Assembly: GCA_963931055.1 (NCBI GenBank)
Contig: OZ006987.1
Location: forward strand, 2,356,001 to 2,420,000
Source: Coprenecus sp949297365
GTDB lineage: Bacteria > Bacteroidota > Bacteroidia > Bacteroidales > UBA932
DNA length: 64,000 nucleotides
Reading direction: 5' to 3'
The notes beneath the pieces were generated by a model. It was not told the origin of the DNA. It did not search any database and was given only the letters and a program-made list of their open reading frames with translations. Shown one piece after another: positions 1-8,396 of the stretch. Position 1 is the stretch's first letter; every line of letters begins with the position of its first letter. Position numbers and translations under genes: made by a program.

Positions 1-812
1 ATAAACTTACCGTTTATAACTGCAACACCTTTACCTGTCCTGAATGCTTCATCAGAAAGACGTATCATTTCTTTTGCCCACTCAATTTCTTCTTCTGATG
101 GAGAATAATATTTATGAACCAAAGGCAATTCTTTCGGATTCAAGACAAGCATTCCTTCGAACCCTAATTTCTTGGACAAAATCAGATTCCTCTCCAAATC
201 TTCTAAATCATGTACTTTTATATGGACTGTATCTATTGGAACTATGCCGGCTTCTCTTGCTGCCATAGCTATTTTTGCTCTCGCCATGAATATACTTTTC
301 CCTTCAGGATCATGTTCGCCACCAAGATCCGTCACAAAATCCTCACATCCGAATGCTATCGCGACAACCCTTGGCGATGCCTTGCATATTTCCTGTACAT
401 TCAATACTGCACCGGTGGTTTCTATCAATGGTATGATTTTGAATGTTCCTATAGAATATCCTTTCTCATACTCAATAGTATCCAACAATTTTCCTATAAA
501 GTATATATCTTGACCGCAAGTCGCTTTGGGATAAACAAATCCGTGGATTCCTTCAACCGTCAATTGATATACATCCTGTAGTAGATGTCCGCTTTCTCTA
601 TCGTTTATCCTTGGATAAAGCGTTCTCCCCTTGAACTTTCCATCCTGTATATATCTTAATATATTATCTCTTGCTACCTGCTTATTTTCAGATGGTTGCA
701 CAGAATCTTCTATGTCGGGCAACAATATGTCCGCACTGACTCTGCAAGCACTGTCCATTAATTTTGTATTGTGCGCAGGAACAAACATCAGGCTTCTAAA
801 TAAATTTTCCAT
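1..812 (-). CDS. CitE-like HpcH/HpaI aldolase/citrate lyase family protein (3' end outside window)
   Basis: Translating the minus strand from the ATG at 812 gives an uninterrupted frame to the window edge, so the C-terminus is missing. It starts MENLFRSLMFVPAHNTKLMD and continues with features of CitE-like lyases: FVPAHN near the N-terminus, LPDIEDSV (the acidic residue after P is typical of metal binding), a conserved PRIND segment, GFVYPKA, and IPLIETTGAVLN followed by AFGCEDFVTDLG. The family cleaves or forms beta-hydroxyacyl-CoA thioesters such as malyl-, citramalyl- or beta-methylmalyl-CoA, with Mg2+ bound by Glu/Asp. It lies 10 bp downstream of a MaoC-like hydratase in the same operon. 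The assignment to family is firm; the substrate is unknown. An acyl-CoA supplied for sugar acylation is an inference from the polysaccharide locus around it. Confidence 0.85.
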   Translation of the reverse strand, partial: MENLFRSLMFVPAHNTKLMDSACRVSADILLPDIEDSVQPSENKQVARDNILRYIQDGKFKGRTLYPRINDRESGHLLQDVYQLTVEGIHGFVYPKATCGQDIYFIGKLLDTIEYEKGYSIGTFKIIPLIETTGAVLNVQEICKASPRVVAIAFGCEDFVTDLGGEHDPEGKSIFMARAKIAMAAREAGIVPIDTVHIKVHDLEDLERNLILSKKLGFEGMLVLNPKELPLVHKYYSPSEEEIEWAKEMIRLSDEAFRTGKGVAVINGKF

Positions 813-822
813 AATCTAAAAT

Positions 823-1284
823 TTATATCTGTTTTCTCTTTATCAAAACATGCCTGCGGAATGACAGGACATCGACTCCATTCTGATTATAGGCTATTGA
901 TTCTACATGGATAATTCCTCGGTCTGGTTTTGATTTTGACTCTCTTTTATCCAATATTTTTGTTCTGACGTATATTGTGTCATTCAAAAATACTGGATTT
1001 AAATGTTTTATATCTTCATATCCAAGGTTCGCTATTGCTTTACCGCTAATGTCTGGTACAGTTATACCTACTGCCAATGAAAATACAAGTGTGCCTACTA
1101 CAAGAATCTTCCCATGCTGATTTTTCGCAGCATAATCGACATTAGTATGCACCGGATGATGATTCATCGTAAGCAAACTGAAAAAATTATTATCGCTTTC
1201 AAAAATCGTTTTAGATAAGGAATGTTTTATTTCACTCCCCACTACGAAATCTTCGTAGTACAAACCCAATACAGACTGATTCAT
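823..1284 (-). CDS. MaoC-like (hotdog) dehydratase
   Basis: A 153-residue single hotdog-fold protein of the MaoC/R-specific enoyl-CoA hydratase type. It opens with GLYYEDFVVGSEIKHSLSKT, the usual MaoC N-terminal pattern, and has HPVHTNVDYA at about residues 43-52, close to the family's D/N-x-x-P-x-H hydratase motif. The rest is compatible with the beta-sheet of the fold. Its best-known relatives of this length are mesaconyl-CoA (beta-methylmalyl-CoA) hydratases, which in CoA pathways act next to CitE-type lyases. Here the two are adjacent and in the same orientation, one base after the flippase gene. AT-rich like the flippase. Likely role (inference): hydration/dehydration of a C4-C5 acyl-CoA. 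Confidence 0.8.
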   Translation of the reverse strand: MNQSVLGLYYEDFVVGSEIKHSLSKTIFESDNNFFSLLTMNHHPVHTNVDYAAKNQHGKILVVGTLVFSLAVGITVPDISGKAIANLGYEDIKHLNPVFLNDTIYVRTKILDKRESKSKPDRGIIHVESIAYNQNGVDVLSFRRHVLIKRKQI

Positions 1285-1285
1285 T

Positions 1286-2812
1286 TTATCTTTTAATTTT
1301 TTTTAATACCATAGACATTATTGATTGTCTTTCATTTTTGGAAAAACCTATACAACAAATCATTGCCAATAATAATACTTCAATGATGGCCGTTATCAGT
1401 ACACGAGATGTCAGTGACTCCAAGAATCTGAATAATGCAACTTGTAAGAATGAGATAATTAATACGATTATACTAATAGGAAGCATTACGGATTTTAAAA
1501 AATATCTGACAGAAAAACTAATCTGTCTTTTAGCGTAAAACAACCTAACAGCTAAAACAAAAAACGATATTGCAACTTTAATATAAAATATTGTTTCAGG
1601 GGGAAAACCATTTTTTAAAAAGATTAGCGATAGAATAAAGTTTAAAGCTATTACAATACTGACAACCAATTGATAATTTTTATTACGACCTGTTGCCATA
1701 ATTGATATAACAAGAGGCATTCCTATAACTTCCAAGTATGAATACCATATCAGTATTTTACAAAATAGTGCCGAATATGGCGGTGTAGTATCAAGCCATA
1801 AATTTAAAATAACATCAATATTGAATATTATGGGTACTGATATTATGTATAATAAAAAAAAGGAAAATTTTGAAGCCTGACAACTAAGTTTCTGCATTCC
1901 CGATATGTCTCCAATAGAATAACTTTTTACTATCTGCGGACGGAAAGCAGTTTGGAAATTACTGGTAAACTGGGACATGGCCGAACTTACCTGATTGGTT
2001 ATCCCTATTGATGCATTTACAATTACACCGCAAAATACATTCGCAACCATATTGACACCTTGTGTGGTCAAAACCTGAGCCAATTGTCCTAAAACGTTCC
2101 ATCCAGAGAATCCTGCAATTTCTTTGAATAACTTTTTATCCCAACATAACTTGTATCGACATTCCTGAAATAAATGACAGGAAATAAACGCATATACAAG
2201 AAATACGACAAATCCAACAATTGCTAACGAACCGCCATACAATATCAATTTATCTATGTTTACAACTGTCAAGAGGAATACAACGCCAAGTTTTAAAAAC
2301 ACTTCGGCTATACTCACAACAGCATATATATTCATTTTTTCATGGGCCAGTATTGCGGAATTGAAAGGGACTTGAATAATTGATATGCAAAATGTTATGA
2401 CTGCAAACTGATACACCCACTGCGCCGCAATCATTCTTTCCGGGGGAATATTTAATTGTGTACTCAACACCCAAAGTCCGAGAGTTTCGCATAATATTAC
2501 AACGATGACGGCAATGATTATATGTATATTAAGGGACATGGCAAAAACCCGTTGAAGCAGGCCTGCATCTCCTTTTACCATATAAAAATTCAAGAAACGT
2601 TGCGTTGCCATAGACATTGCGCTGTTCATAAAGCCGAATAAGGCTACAGCTCCAGCCACGACATTATAAACTCCATAATCTTCAATCCCAAGAGTTTTCA
2701 ATACAACCCTCGAAGTATAAAGAGTTACGAGCATTATTACGAACATCCTTACATACAAGAATATCGTATTTTTAGCAATTCTTGACTTGTCTATTACTTG
2801 CGCTTGTGCCAC
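1286..2812 (-). CDS. Wzx-type polysaccharide flippase (MOP/MATE superfamily)
   Basis: 508 residues, almost wholly hydrophobic, with about 12-14 predicted membrane spans beginning near residue 15 (NTIFLYVRMFVIMLVTLYTS) and the SRVVLKTLGIEDYGVYNV segment that marks the oligosaccharide flippase family (PST/MATE-like). Its role would be to flip an undecaprenyl-linked repeat unit across the inner membrane. The gene sits in the middle of nucleotide-sugar and acyltransferase genes, which fits an O-antigen or capsule locus. Base composition is markedly AT-rich compared with the dehydrogenase upstream, suggesting a separate origin. Glycosyltransferases and a Wzy polymerase are not in the window; they presumably lie beyond its left edge. 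Family is certain; the exact polymer is not. Confidence 0.88.
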   Translation of the reverse strand: MAQAQVIDKSRIAKNTIFLYVRMFVIMLVTLYTSRVVLKTLGIEDYGVYNVVAGAVALFGFMNSAMSMATQRFLNFYMVKGDAGLLQRVFAMSLNIHIIIAVIVVILCETLGLWVLSTQLNIPPERMIAAQWVYQFAVITFCISIIQVPFNSAILAHEKMNIYAVVSIAEVFLKLGVVFLLTVVNIDKLILYGGSLAIVGFVVFLVYAFISCHLFQECRYKLCWDKKLFKEIAGFSGWNVLGQLAQVLTTQGVNMVANVFCGVIVNASIGITNQVSSAMSQFTSNFQTAFRPQIVKSYSIGDISGMQKLSCQASKFSFFLLYIISVPIIFNIDVILNLWLDTTPPYSALFCKILIWYSYLEVIGMPLVISIMATGRNKNYQLVVSIVIALNFILSLIFLKNGFPPETIFYIKVAISFFVLAVRLFYAKRQISFSVRYFLKSVMLPISIIVLIISFLQVALFRFLESLTSRVLITAIIEVLLLAMICCIGFSKNERQSIMSMVLKKIKR

Positions 2813-2854
2813 TTAACTTTCAGTATAATTACTTTTTAAAATCATATGTCTATT

Positions 2855-4123
2855 TTACAGCCTACCGTCTACGATTTTTCTAGTTAGGAAGGCCTTGACA
2901 TCGAATATGACATGCCTGTCATTCAGCAGCGACGGTACGTCCAGGCCCTCGAACTTCCTGTGGGCGACAGCGAGGACTGCCGTATCGAACCTGCCATTTG
3001 GAAGCTCATTCGTCACCTGGATGCCGTATTCATGCTTGACCGTCTCCGGATTGGCCCACGGATCATATACGGTTACATTTACATTGTACTCTTTTAATGC
3101 CTTGTAGATGTCGATGACCTTCGTGTTGCGCACGTCGGGACAGTTCTCCTTGAATGTGAACCCGAGGATGAGGATGTCCGAGCCGAGCACCTGGATGCCC
3201 TTTTTCAGCATCAGCTTTATAGTCTCGTTCGCCACATACTCGCCCATGCCGTCGTTCATACGGCGGCCCGCAAGGATTATCTCAGGATTGTAGCCGTGTC
3301 TCTGGGCGCACTGCGCAAGATAATAAGGATCGACTCCTATGCAATGCCCTCCGACAAGTCCGGGCTTGAACGGAAGGAAGTTCCACTTTGTCGAGGCCGC
3401 CTCCAGCACGTCCTGCGTGTCTATGCCCAGCTTGTTGAATATCTTCGACAGCTCATTCACGAATGCGATGTTGATGTCCCTCTGTGAGTTCTCGATGACC
3501 TTCGCCGCCTCGGCCACTTTGATGCTCGGAGCCATATGTGTGCCTGCCTCAATTACTGAGCCGTAGACATCATTGACCAGTCTGCCTATTTCTGGCGTAG
3601 AGCCTGAAGTGACTTTCTTTATCTTTTCTACAGTGTGCAGTTTGTCGCCCGGATTGATGCGCTCTGGAGAGTAGCCTGCGAAAAAGTCCTCGTTGAATTT
3701 CAGACCGGACACCTTCTCCACCACCGGGATGCACTCATCCTCCGTCACTCCGGGATATACCGTGGACTCATAGACAACGATGTCGCCCTTGGATATGACC
3801 TTTCCGACAGTGGTGCTTGCCCCGTAGAGGGGAGTCAGGTCGGGATTGTTGTTCTCATCCACAGGAGTGGGCACGGCCACCACGTAGAAATTGCAGTCGC
3901 GTATGTCATCAATATTGGCCGTGCACACGAATCCATGATCCTTTATCGCGCTCTGCAGCAGCTCGTCGGACACTTCGAGGGTGGCATCGTGGCCTGCCAT
4001 AAGAGCCGACACCCTCGAAGGATTCATGTCGAACCCTACGGTCTTGTACTTTGTCGAAAAAAGCCTTGCAAGAGGAAGGCCCACATATCCGAGGCCTATA
4101 ACACAGATTTTAATTTCCTTCAT
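2855..4123 (-). CDS. UDP-N-acetylhexosamine 6-dehydrogenase (WbpA/TviB type)
   Basis: 422 residues of the UDP-glucose/GDP-mannose dehydrogenase superfamily. The N-terminal Rossmann fold starts with VIGLGYVGLPLA (residues 8-19). The middle carries SPERINPGD and a helix with KVAEAAKVIENSQRDINIAFVNEL. The catalytic cysteine is in GLVGGHCIGVDPYYL at about residue 260, and the C-terminal UDP-binding domain contains GFTFKENCPDVRNTKV. IGVDPYYL after the cysteine and the length place it with WbpA/TviB/WecC enzymes acting on UDP-GlcNAc (or GalNAc/ManNAc), not with Ugd. Two NAD+ are used to oxidise C6 to the uronic acid. It would feed both the epimerase at 7121 (UDP-GalNAcA route) and the WlbA-type pathway at 13284. 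Overlaps the SGNH gene by 14 bp. Confidence 0.9.
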   Translation of the reverse strand: MKEIKICVIGLGYVGLPLARLFSTKYKTVGFDMNPSRVSALMAGHDATLEVSDELLQSAIKDHGFVCTANIDDIRDCNFYVVAVPTPVDENNNPDLTPLYGASTTVGKVISKGDIVVYESTVYPGVTEDECIPVVEKVSGLKFNEDFFAGYSPERINPGDKLHTVEKIKKVTSGSTPEIGRLVNDVYGSVIEAGTHMAPSIKVAEAAKVIENSQRDINIAFVNELSKIFNKLGIDTQDVLEAASTKWNFLPFKPGLVGGHCIGVDPYYLAQCAQRHGYNPEIILAGRRMNDGMGEYVANETIKLMLKKGIQVLGSDILILGFTFKENCPDVRNTKVIDIYKALKEYNVNVTVYDPWANPETVKHEYGIQVTNELPNGRFDTAVLAVAHRKFEGLDVPSLLNDRHVIFDVKAFLTRKIVDGRL

Positions 4124-5069
4124 AGTTATTTTGATTTAATATATTTTTCAATTGTTCAAGAAAAAGTCTTGTATAAAGTTCGGCACCGGTTCTATTCAGA
4201 TGCGTTCTGTCGTTGAAATATTCCGGATGTCCCACAAATTCCCTCATACCTCTATTGTCTATATAACGGACACCGTATTCAACGGCCAGCTTCTCCACCT
4301 CTGTCTCAGCCAATGACAATGATGGCTCTCCTGCATAACTGTCAGAGTAAATAGGTGATTCTGCCATAATCAGTTTCACACCCCTCGTTTGAGCTTTTTG
4401 AAAGATATCCTCAAGCATTGCCACTTTGTGTGAATCGAGAAGGTCGTTGCATTTGGATTCTTGCCCGGCATCTTCTCTTACAATCCACTTCTTTGGCACC
4501 AGTGGATCATACCCTTTATCTATATCAATACCGTCGCTTTTCCCGAACCATCTCATAATCACTCTAATAATCATGGAATTATATCTATAAAGGCTGCTCC
4601 GTAGACATAGACGGACACTGCCGTTTTCCTCACTGTTGACAACCTCTGTCACCCATGGATTATTACCATAATACGGATATAGACTCTCCAGCGGGTCATC
4701 ACTTCCCGCGTACAGTGAGCTGCTGCTGTTCTCCCATATTATAATCTCTGGACTATACCTGTCCAGTATAGAATTGATGACACATATATTGTAACCGAGA
4801 TAGCATCCGTCCCTGCCCACGTTGTAAGCCTCCAGTCCAAGGCTGTCTTCCACCATTTGTGTGACATAATGGTGTGAGGCCCTGGAGGAGCCGACGATTA
4901 CAACCGGAGTACTCATCTCGTTCAATGCAAATTCAGTCTTTCCGACAGCTGTCCTCGGACTTATCTGGGGCAGCATCCAGCCTAACACCTTTCCGGAGAC
5001 AAAGTCTATGGCGATTACCGCGCAAAGGACAATAATCGATGAGAGCAGAAAGCGTCCTAATGTCTTCAT
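4110..5069 (-). CDS. SGNH-like membrane-anchored partner of MBOAT acyltransferase
   Basis: 319 residues with one N-terminal membrane segment (residues about 7-25) and an extracytoplasmic SGNH-hydrolase-like domain. The block I motif is VIVGSSRASHHYV with the candidate nucleophile Ser61. The C-terminal block V motif is in FNDRTHLNRTGAELY (Asp and His near residues 293-296). SGNH proteins of this shape are usually encoded next to MBOAT proteins and help transfer acyl groups to exported polysaccharide, as AlgJ/AlgX do for alginate. The gene begins 10 bp after the MBOAT stop codon, strongly suggesting a working pair. The Asn residue of a typical GDS/GxN motif set is not obvious to me, so transferase rather than esterase action is inferred. 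Confidence 0.7.
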   Translation of the reverse strand: MKTLGRFLLSSIIVLCAVIAIDFVSGKVLGWMLPQISPRTAVGKTEFALNEMSTPVVIVGSSRASHHYVTQMVEDSLGLEAYNVGRDGCYLGYNICVINSILDRYSPEIIIWENSSSSLYAGSDDPLESLYPYYGNNPWVTEVVNSEENGSVRLCLRSSLYRYNSMIIRVIMRWFGKSDGIDIDKGYDPLVPKKWIVREDAGQESKCNDLLDSHKVAMLEDIFQKAQTRGVKLIMAESPIYSDSYAGEPSLSLAETEVEKLAVEYGVRYIDNRGMREFVGHPEYFNDRTHLNRTGAELYTRLFLEQLKNILNQNNYEGN

Positions 5070-5078
5070 ATTTTCAGA

Positions 5079-6500
5079 TTAGAATTGGAAGTATATGAAT
5101 GAGCCTCCGTTGAGTACTCCGAATCCGATAATATAGCATATCAGAAAGGCGGCCGTTGCATATCTGACCACTGTGAATCTGGAGTTGAGGAGTTTGAGCC
5201 GTACCCCGTACTCCTGTGTGAAGTCGTACATGAACACGATTACAAACGCCAGGAATGCCATAGACAAGGTGTTCACGTCAATAAACAAGCTGCCGTGACT
5301 AAGGAATATCTTACTGATGATGGATGTCGCATCGCCTATGGTCTCCGCCCTGAAGAATATCCAGGCGAACGACACTATGCAGAATGTAAGCAGCATCCTA
5401 AGTATATTGGGGAAGGTCAGCCTGTCGCTGATTTCTTTTATCCTCTTACCGTAAAGAAGACGTTCCGCAATCATGCATGCGCCGTGAAGTGCGCCCCATA
5501 TCAGAAATGTATACGCGGCACCGTGCCATAGTCCACTCACTGTAAAAACAATCATCGTATTCAACATCCAACGCGCTTTGCTGACCCTGTTCCCACCAAG
5601 GGGGAAATAAATGTAATCCCGGAACCATGTCGTAAGTGAGATATGCCACCTTCTCCAGAATTCAGTGACTGTCTTCGAGAAATATGGTCTTATAAAATTG
5701 GTCTGCAGTTCTATCCCCAGCAGTTTGCCCGAACCTACAGCCATCATGGAGTATCCTGCAAAGTCTGCATAAATCTGTATGGTGTAGAGAACGGAAGCGA
5801 ACATCAGGGTCGTTCCGTTATGCTGTGGGATGTTGGCGTAGACCGTATCCACATAAATCCCAAGGCGGTCTGCCAGACACAGTTTCATAACAGCGCCCAT
5901 CAATATAAACTTGCATGCCTCGACCGCCTTATCATAACAGAATTCCCGTTTCTGAAAGTATTGAGGCAGCTGTTTTGTTGCCCTGCTTATTGGACCGCTG
6001 AGGATAGAGGGGAAGAACATTGTGTAAGCGCAGTATGCGAGCAGATCTTTTGTCGCCTCCGCTCTTCTCTGATAAACATCTATGGTATAACTCAGGGCTG
6101 TAAACGTGTAGAAACTGATTCCCACCGGCAGTATGATTTTCAGTGTCGAACCTGACAATTCCTTGCCGAACAGACTGAAGACGTCAATGAATGACTGTAT
6201 GAAAAAGTTGTAGTATTTGAAGAAGAACAGAATCCCCAGATTCAGAACAATAACTGCGGCTGAAATCCATTTCTGTCTCTTCCTGTTGCCGTCAGCCTTC
6301 TGGATAAAAGCCCCGCCGTAGAATGTTGTCAGGACTGTAACCAGCAGCAGCCCCAGGAAGCGCCAGTCCCACCAGCCGTAGAAAACAAGGCTGGCGGCCA
6401 CAATCAGCATATTCTGTATTGTTTTCGTCCGTCCCAGCATCCAGTACAGCATGAACACTGTCGGGAAGAAAATCAGATATTCAACAGATGAGAATGTCAT
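5079..6500 (-). CDS. MBOAT family O-acyltransferase (AlgI/DltB-like)
   Basis: 473 residues with about ten membrane spans. Diagnostic MBOAT elements are visible: LPVGISFYTFTALSYTIDVYR-like sequence at about 124-144, NFIRPYFSKTVTEFWRRWHISLT with His286, and SGLWHGAAYTFLIWGALHG with the invariant His326. The family moves an acyl (usually acetyl) group from a cytoplasmic donor across the membrane for O-acylation of polysaccharide. With the SGNH-like protein downstream it forms the AlgI/AlgJ-type arrangement. GC content is intermediate between the AT-rich flippase and GC-rich dehydrogenase genes. The acyl group and acceptor are unknown. Confidence 0.9.
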   Translation of the reverse strand: MTFSSVEYLIFFPTVFMLYWMLGRTKTIQNMLIVAASLVFYGWWDWRFLGLLLVTVLTTFYGGAFIQKADGNRKRQKWISAAVIVLNLGILFFFKYYNFFIQSFIDVFSLFGKELSGSTLKIILPVGISFYTFTALSYTIDVYQRRAEATKDLLAYCAYTMFFPSILSGPISRATKQLPQYFQKREFCYDKAVEACKFILMGAVMKLCLADRLGIYVDTVYANIPQHNGTTLMFASVLYTIQIYADFAGYSMMAVGSGKLLGIELQTNFIRPYFSKTVTEFWRRWHISLTTWFRDYIYFPLGGNRVSKARWMLNTMIVFTVSGLWHGAAYTFLIWGALHGACMIAERLLYGKRIKEISDRLTFPNILRMLLTFCIVSFAWIFFRAETIGDATSIISKIFLSHGSLFIDVNTLSMAFLAFVIVFMYDFTQEYGVRLKLLNSRFTVVRYATAAFLICYIIGFGVLNGGSFIYFQF

Positions 6501-6526
6501 TGGTGTGAATTATTACTTAATATAAA

Positions 6527-7093
6527 TTAAACCTTATTATTCACATATCCTTCGGCTCCATTCATTGAAAGAATCTTAGCTGGAACGCCACCAACACATG
6601 CATTGTCAGGAATATCGCTTGTTACAACAGCATTGGCACCTATCGCCACATTGTTTCCTATTATCACTTTGCCGACTATTTTAGCACCTGGGCCTATATA
6701 AACTCCGTTTCCTATAATAGGACAACCTTTATGTTTACCACGATTCGCCTGTCCTAAAGTTACACCTTGAGATATATTGACATTATCACCAATAACCACA
6801 CTTCCATTAACTACGATTGTACCATAATGGCCTATGTAAAACCCTTTCCCTATTTTTGTGTTCCACGGTATCTGTATACCATAGTGTCTTTGCATCAATA
6901 TCAGTTTTATCTTTAGTAACAAAGCAAAAGGAAATAAGTATTTTTTTCTGCCCGCGCTTTGTACCAATCTAAAGAAAAAGGTATACTTAAACCCCGGTAT
7001 CAGAAAGTAGGACTTTAGGAATCCGCCTCCCCCGGTATATCTATAAAGGTCTTTTCTTATTAATGATAATACAGACATCTTGTTTATCTGCAT
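6527..7093 (-). CDS. CysE-like left-handed beta-helix O-acetyltransferase
   Basis: 188 residues. The N-terminal third is helical and basic (KDLYRYTGGGGFLKSYFLIPGFKYTFFFRLVQ), as in serine acetyltransferase-related polysaccharide acetyltransferases. From about residue 80 hexapeptide repeats build a left-handed beta-helix: IGKGFYIGHYGTIVVNG, IGDNVNISQGVTLGQ, IIGNGVYIGPGAKIVG, VIIGNNVAIGANAVVTSDIPDNACVGGVPAKIL. The His in GFYIGHYG matches the catalytic position in the family. Expected reaction: acetyl-CoA dependent O-acetylation of a sugar on the cytoplasmic side. AT-rich, unlike both neighbours, which suggests independent acquisition. True serine acetyltransferase is less likely because of the locus and the short N-terminal domain. 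Confidence 0.85.
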   Translation of the reverse strand: MQINKMSVLSLIRKDLYRYTGGGGFLKSYFLIPGFKYTFFFRLVQSAGRKKYLFPFALLLKIKLILMQRHYGIQIPWNTKIGKGFYIGHYGTIVVNGSVVIGDNVNISQGVTLGQANRGKHKGCPIIGNGVYIGPGAKIVGKVIIGNNVAIGANAVVTSDIPDNACVGGVPAKILSMNGAEGYVNNKV

Positions 7094-7120
7094 TTATTTG
7101 TCACTGCTATTATTCAAATA

Positions 7121-8089
7121 TTACAGATTGTTCCAATACCACTTCACGGCTTCTTTCAGCCCCTGCCTCATGCTGAACTGAGGATCGTAGCCCAAAAGCC
7201 TTTTGGCCTTGTCCACGTCGGCGAGGGAATGGGGGATGTCGCCGGCACGGTTTGGGCCGTGGACAGGCTCGACAGCGGCTATTGCAGGGTCGTACTCAGA
7301 GAGATACTCCTTCAGGTACGCCACGAGCTGGTTGAGCGTGGTGCGCTCCCCGTAGGCCGTATTGTAAATCTGGTTCACGGCATCTGGATTCTGCGTCCTA
7401 AGGGCCAGCATGTTCATCTGGATGACGTTATCGATATAGGTGAAGTCCCTGCTGTACTCGCCGTCCCCGTTGATGGTCGGGGCCTCGTGCCTCATGAATT
7501 TCTTTACAAAGAGCGGAATGACGGCGGCGTATGCCCCATTGGGGTCCTGACGGCGGCCGAAGACGTTGAAGTACCTCAGACCGATGTACTCCGTTCCGTA
7601 GGTGCGCGCGAAGACATCCGCGTAGAGCTCGTCCACGTATTTGGTTATGGCATAGGGGGAGAGGGGCCTGCCGATGACATCCTCCACCTTGGGCAGGGCC
7701 CTGCTGTCACCGTATGTGGAACTGCTGGCGGCGAAGACGAAACGCCTGACACCAGCGTCCCTCGCCGCGACAAGCATGTTGAGGAAGCCGCCGATATTCA
7801 CGGCATTGGTGGTTATGGGATCCTTGATGGAGCGCGGCACCGAGCCGAGGGCGGCCTCGTGGAGGACGTACTCCATGCCGTCGACCGCCTTCCGGCAGTC
7901 CTCCATGTTGCGGATGTCACCTACCAGGAGACTGAAACGCCCGGGGTGTTTTTCAAACAGAGGCAGGATGTTTTCAATATGTCCCGTCGCGAAGTTGTCG
8001 AGACAGCGGACTGTGTGTTCTGTCTCCAGAAGGTGCTCGCAGAGGTTGGAGCCTATGAATCCGGCACCGCCGGTCACTAAGATGTTCAT
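7121..8089 (-). CDS. UDP-N-acetylglucosamine 4-epimerase-like SDR (WbpP/TviC type)
   Basis: I place the start at 8089, where MNILVTGGAGFIGSNL begins; a longer frame to 8158 only adds sequence that belongs to the upstream relic. About 322 residues of the extended short-chain dehydrogenase family: TGGAGFIGSN binds NAD+, SSSTYGDSRALPKVED precedes the catalytic YAITKYVDE (YxxxK), and RYFNVFGRRQDPNGAYAAVIPLF is characteristic of the WbpP/TviC/Gne group. These enzymes interconvert UDP-GlcNAc/UDP-GalNAc or the uronic acid forms. Paired with the dehydrogenase at 2855 this is the TviB-TviC combination that makes UDP-GalNAcA in Vi-antigen synthesis. GC-rich and close to host composition. Confidence 0.88.
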   Translation of the reverse strand: MNILVTGGAGFIGSNLCEHLLETEHTVRCLDNFATGHIENILPLFEKHPGRFSLLVGDIRNMEDCRKAVDGMEYVLHEAALGSVPRSIKDPITTNAVNIGGFLNMLVAARDAGVRRFVFAASSSTYGDSRALPKVEDVIGRPLSPYAITKYVDELYADVFARTYGTEYIGLRYFNVFGRRQDPNGAYAAVIPLFVKKFMRHEAPTINGDGEYSRDFTYIDNVIQMNMLALRTQNPDAVNQIYNTAYGERTTLNQLVAYLKEYLSEYDPAIAAVEPVHGPNRAGDIPHSLADVDKAKRLLGYDPQFSMRQGLKEAVKWYWNNL

Positions 8090-8111
8090 ATTATGTATGT
8101 TTAGTCTAATT

Positions 8112-8252
8112 TCAATTGATGTTGTCGATGCCGATGACCCGGCAGTCCGGGTACTCATCCAGCAGCCTCTCCGTGAGACTGGCGCCGATGAAGCCTGCGG
8201 CTCCGGTCACAAGTATGGACGAGCCGTCGAGTTTGACATTTTTTTTCAACAT
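8112..8252 (-). pseudogene. Truncated relic of a second NAD-dependent epimerase (UDP-glucuronate 4-epimerase-like N-terminus)
   Basis: A 46-codon frame from an ATG at 8252 to a TGA at 8112. It contains ILVTGAAGFIGASLTERLL followed by DCRVIGIDNIN, then stops. This is the first beta-alpha-beta of an extended SDR; the GIDNIN ending matches the start of UDP-glucuronate epimerases, whose next residues are normally DYYD. Nothing of the remaining ~300 residues is present. It ends 22 bp before the start codon of the intact epimerase, so it looks like a gene cut during recombination in which another epimerase was joined behind it. It may still be translated as a leader peptide. Confidence 0.8.
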
Positions 8253-8396
8253 TTGTTTAGGGTGTATGACAGTTTACGCAGAAGTCTCTACTCCACACGT
8301 CTGTCCGCTATTGTAAGTAATCTAAGATTGTTCTGCCTTCAATCCGCAAGTTGAACGGCCGGTGATATTGGCCTATATTCTCCTGAACCGCGGATA

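Noticed and set aside
7229..8080. 283-codon plus-strand ORF opposite the epimerase
   Set aside because: Shadow of a GC3-rich gene; the epimerase has full SDR motifs on the minus strand.
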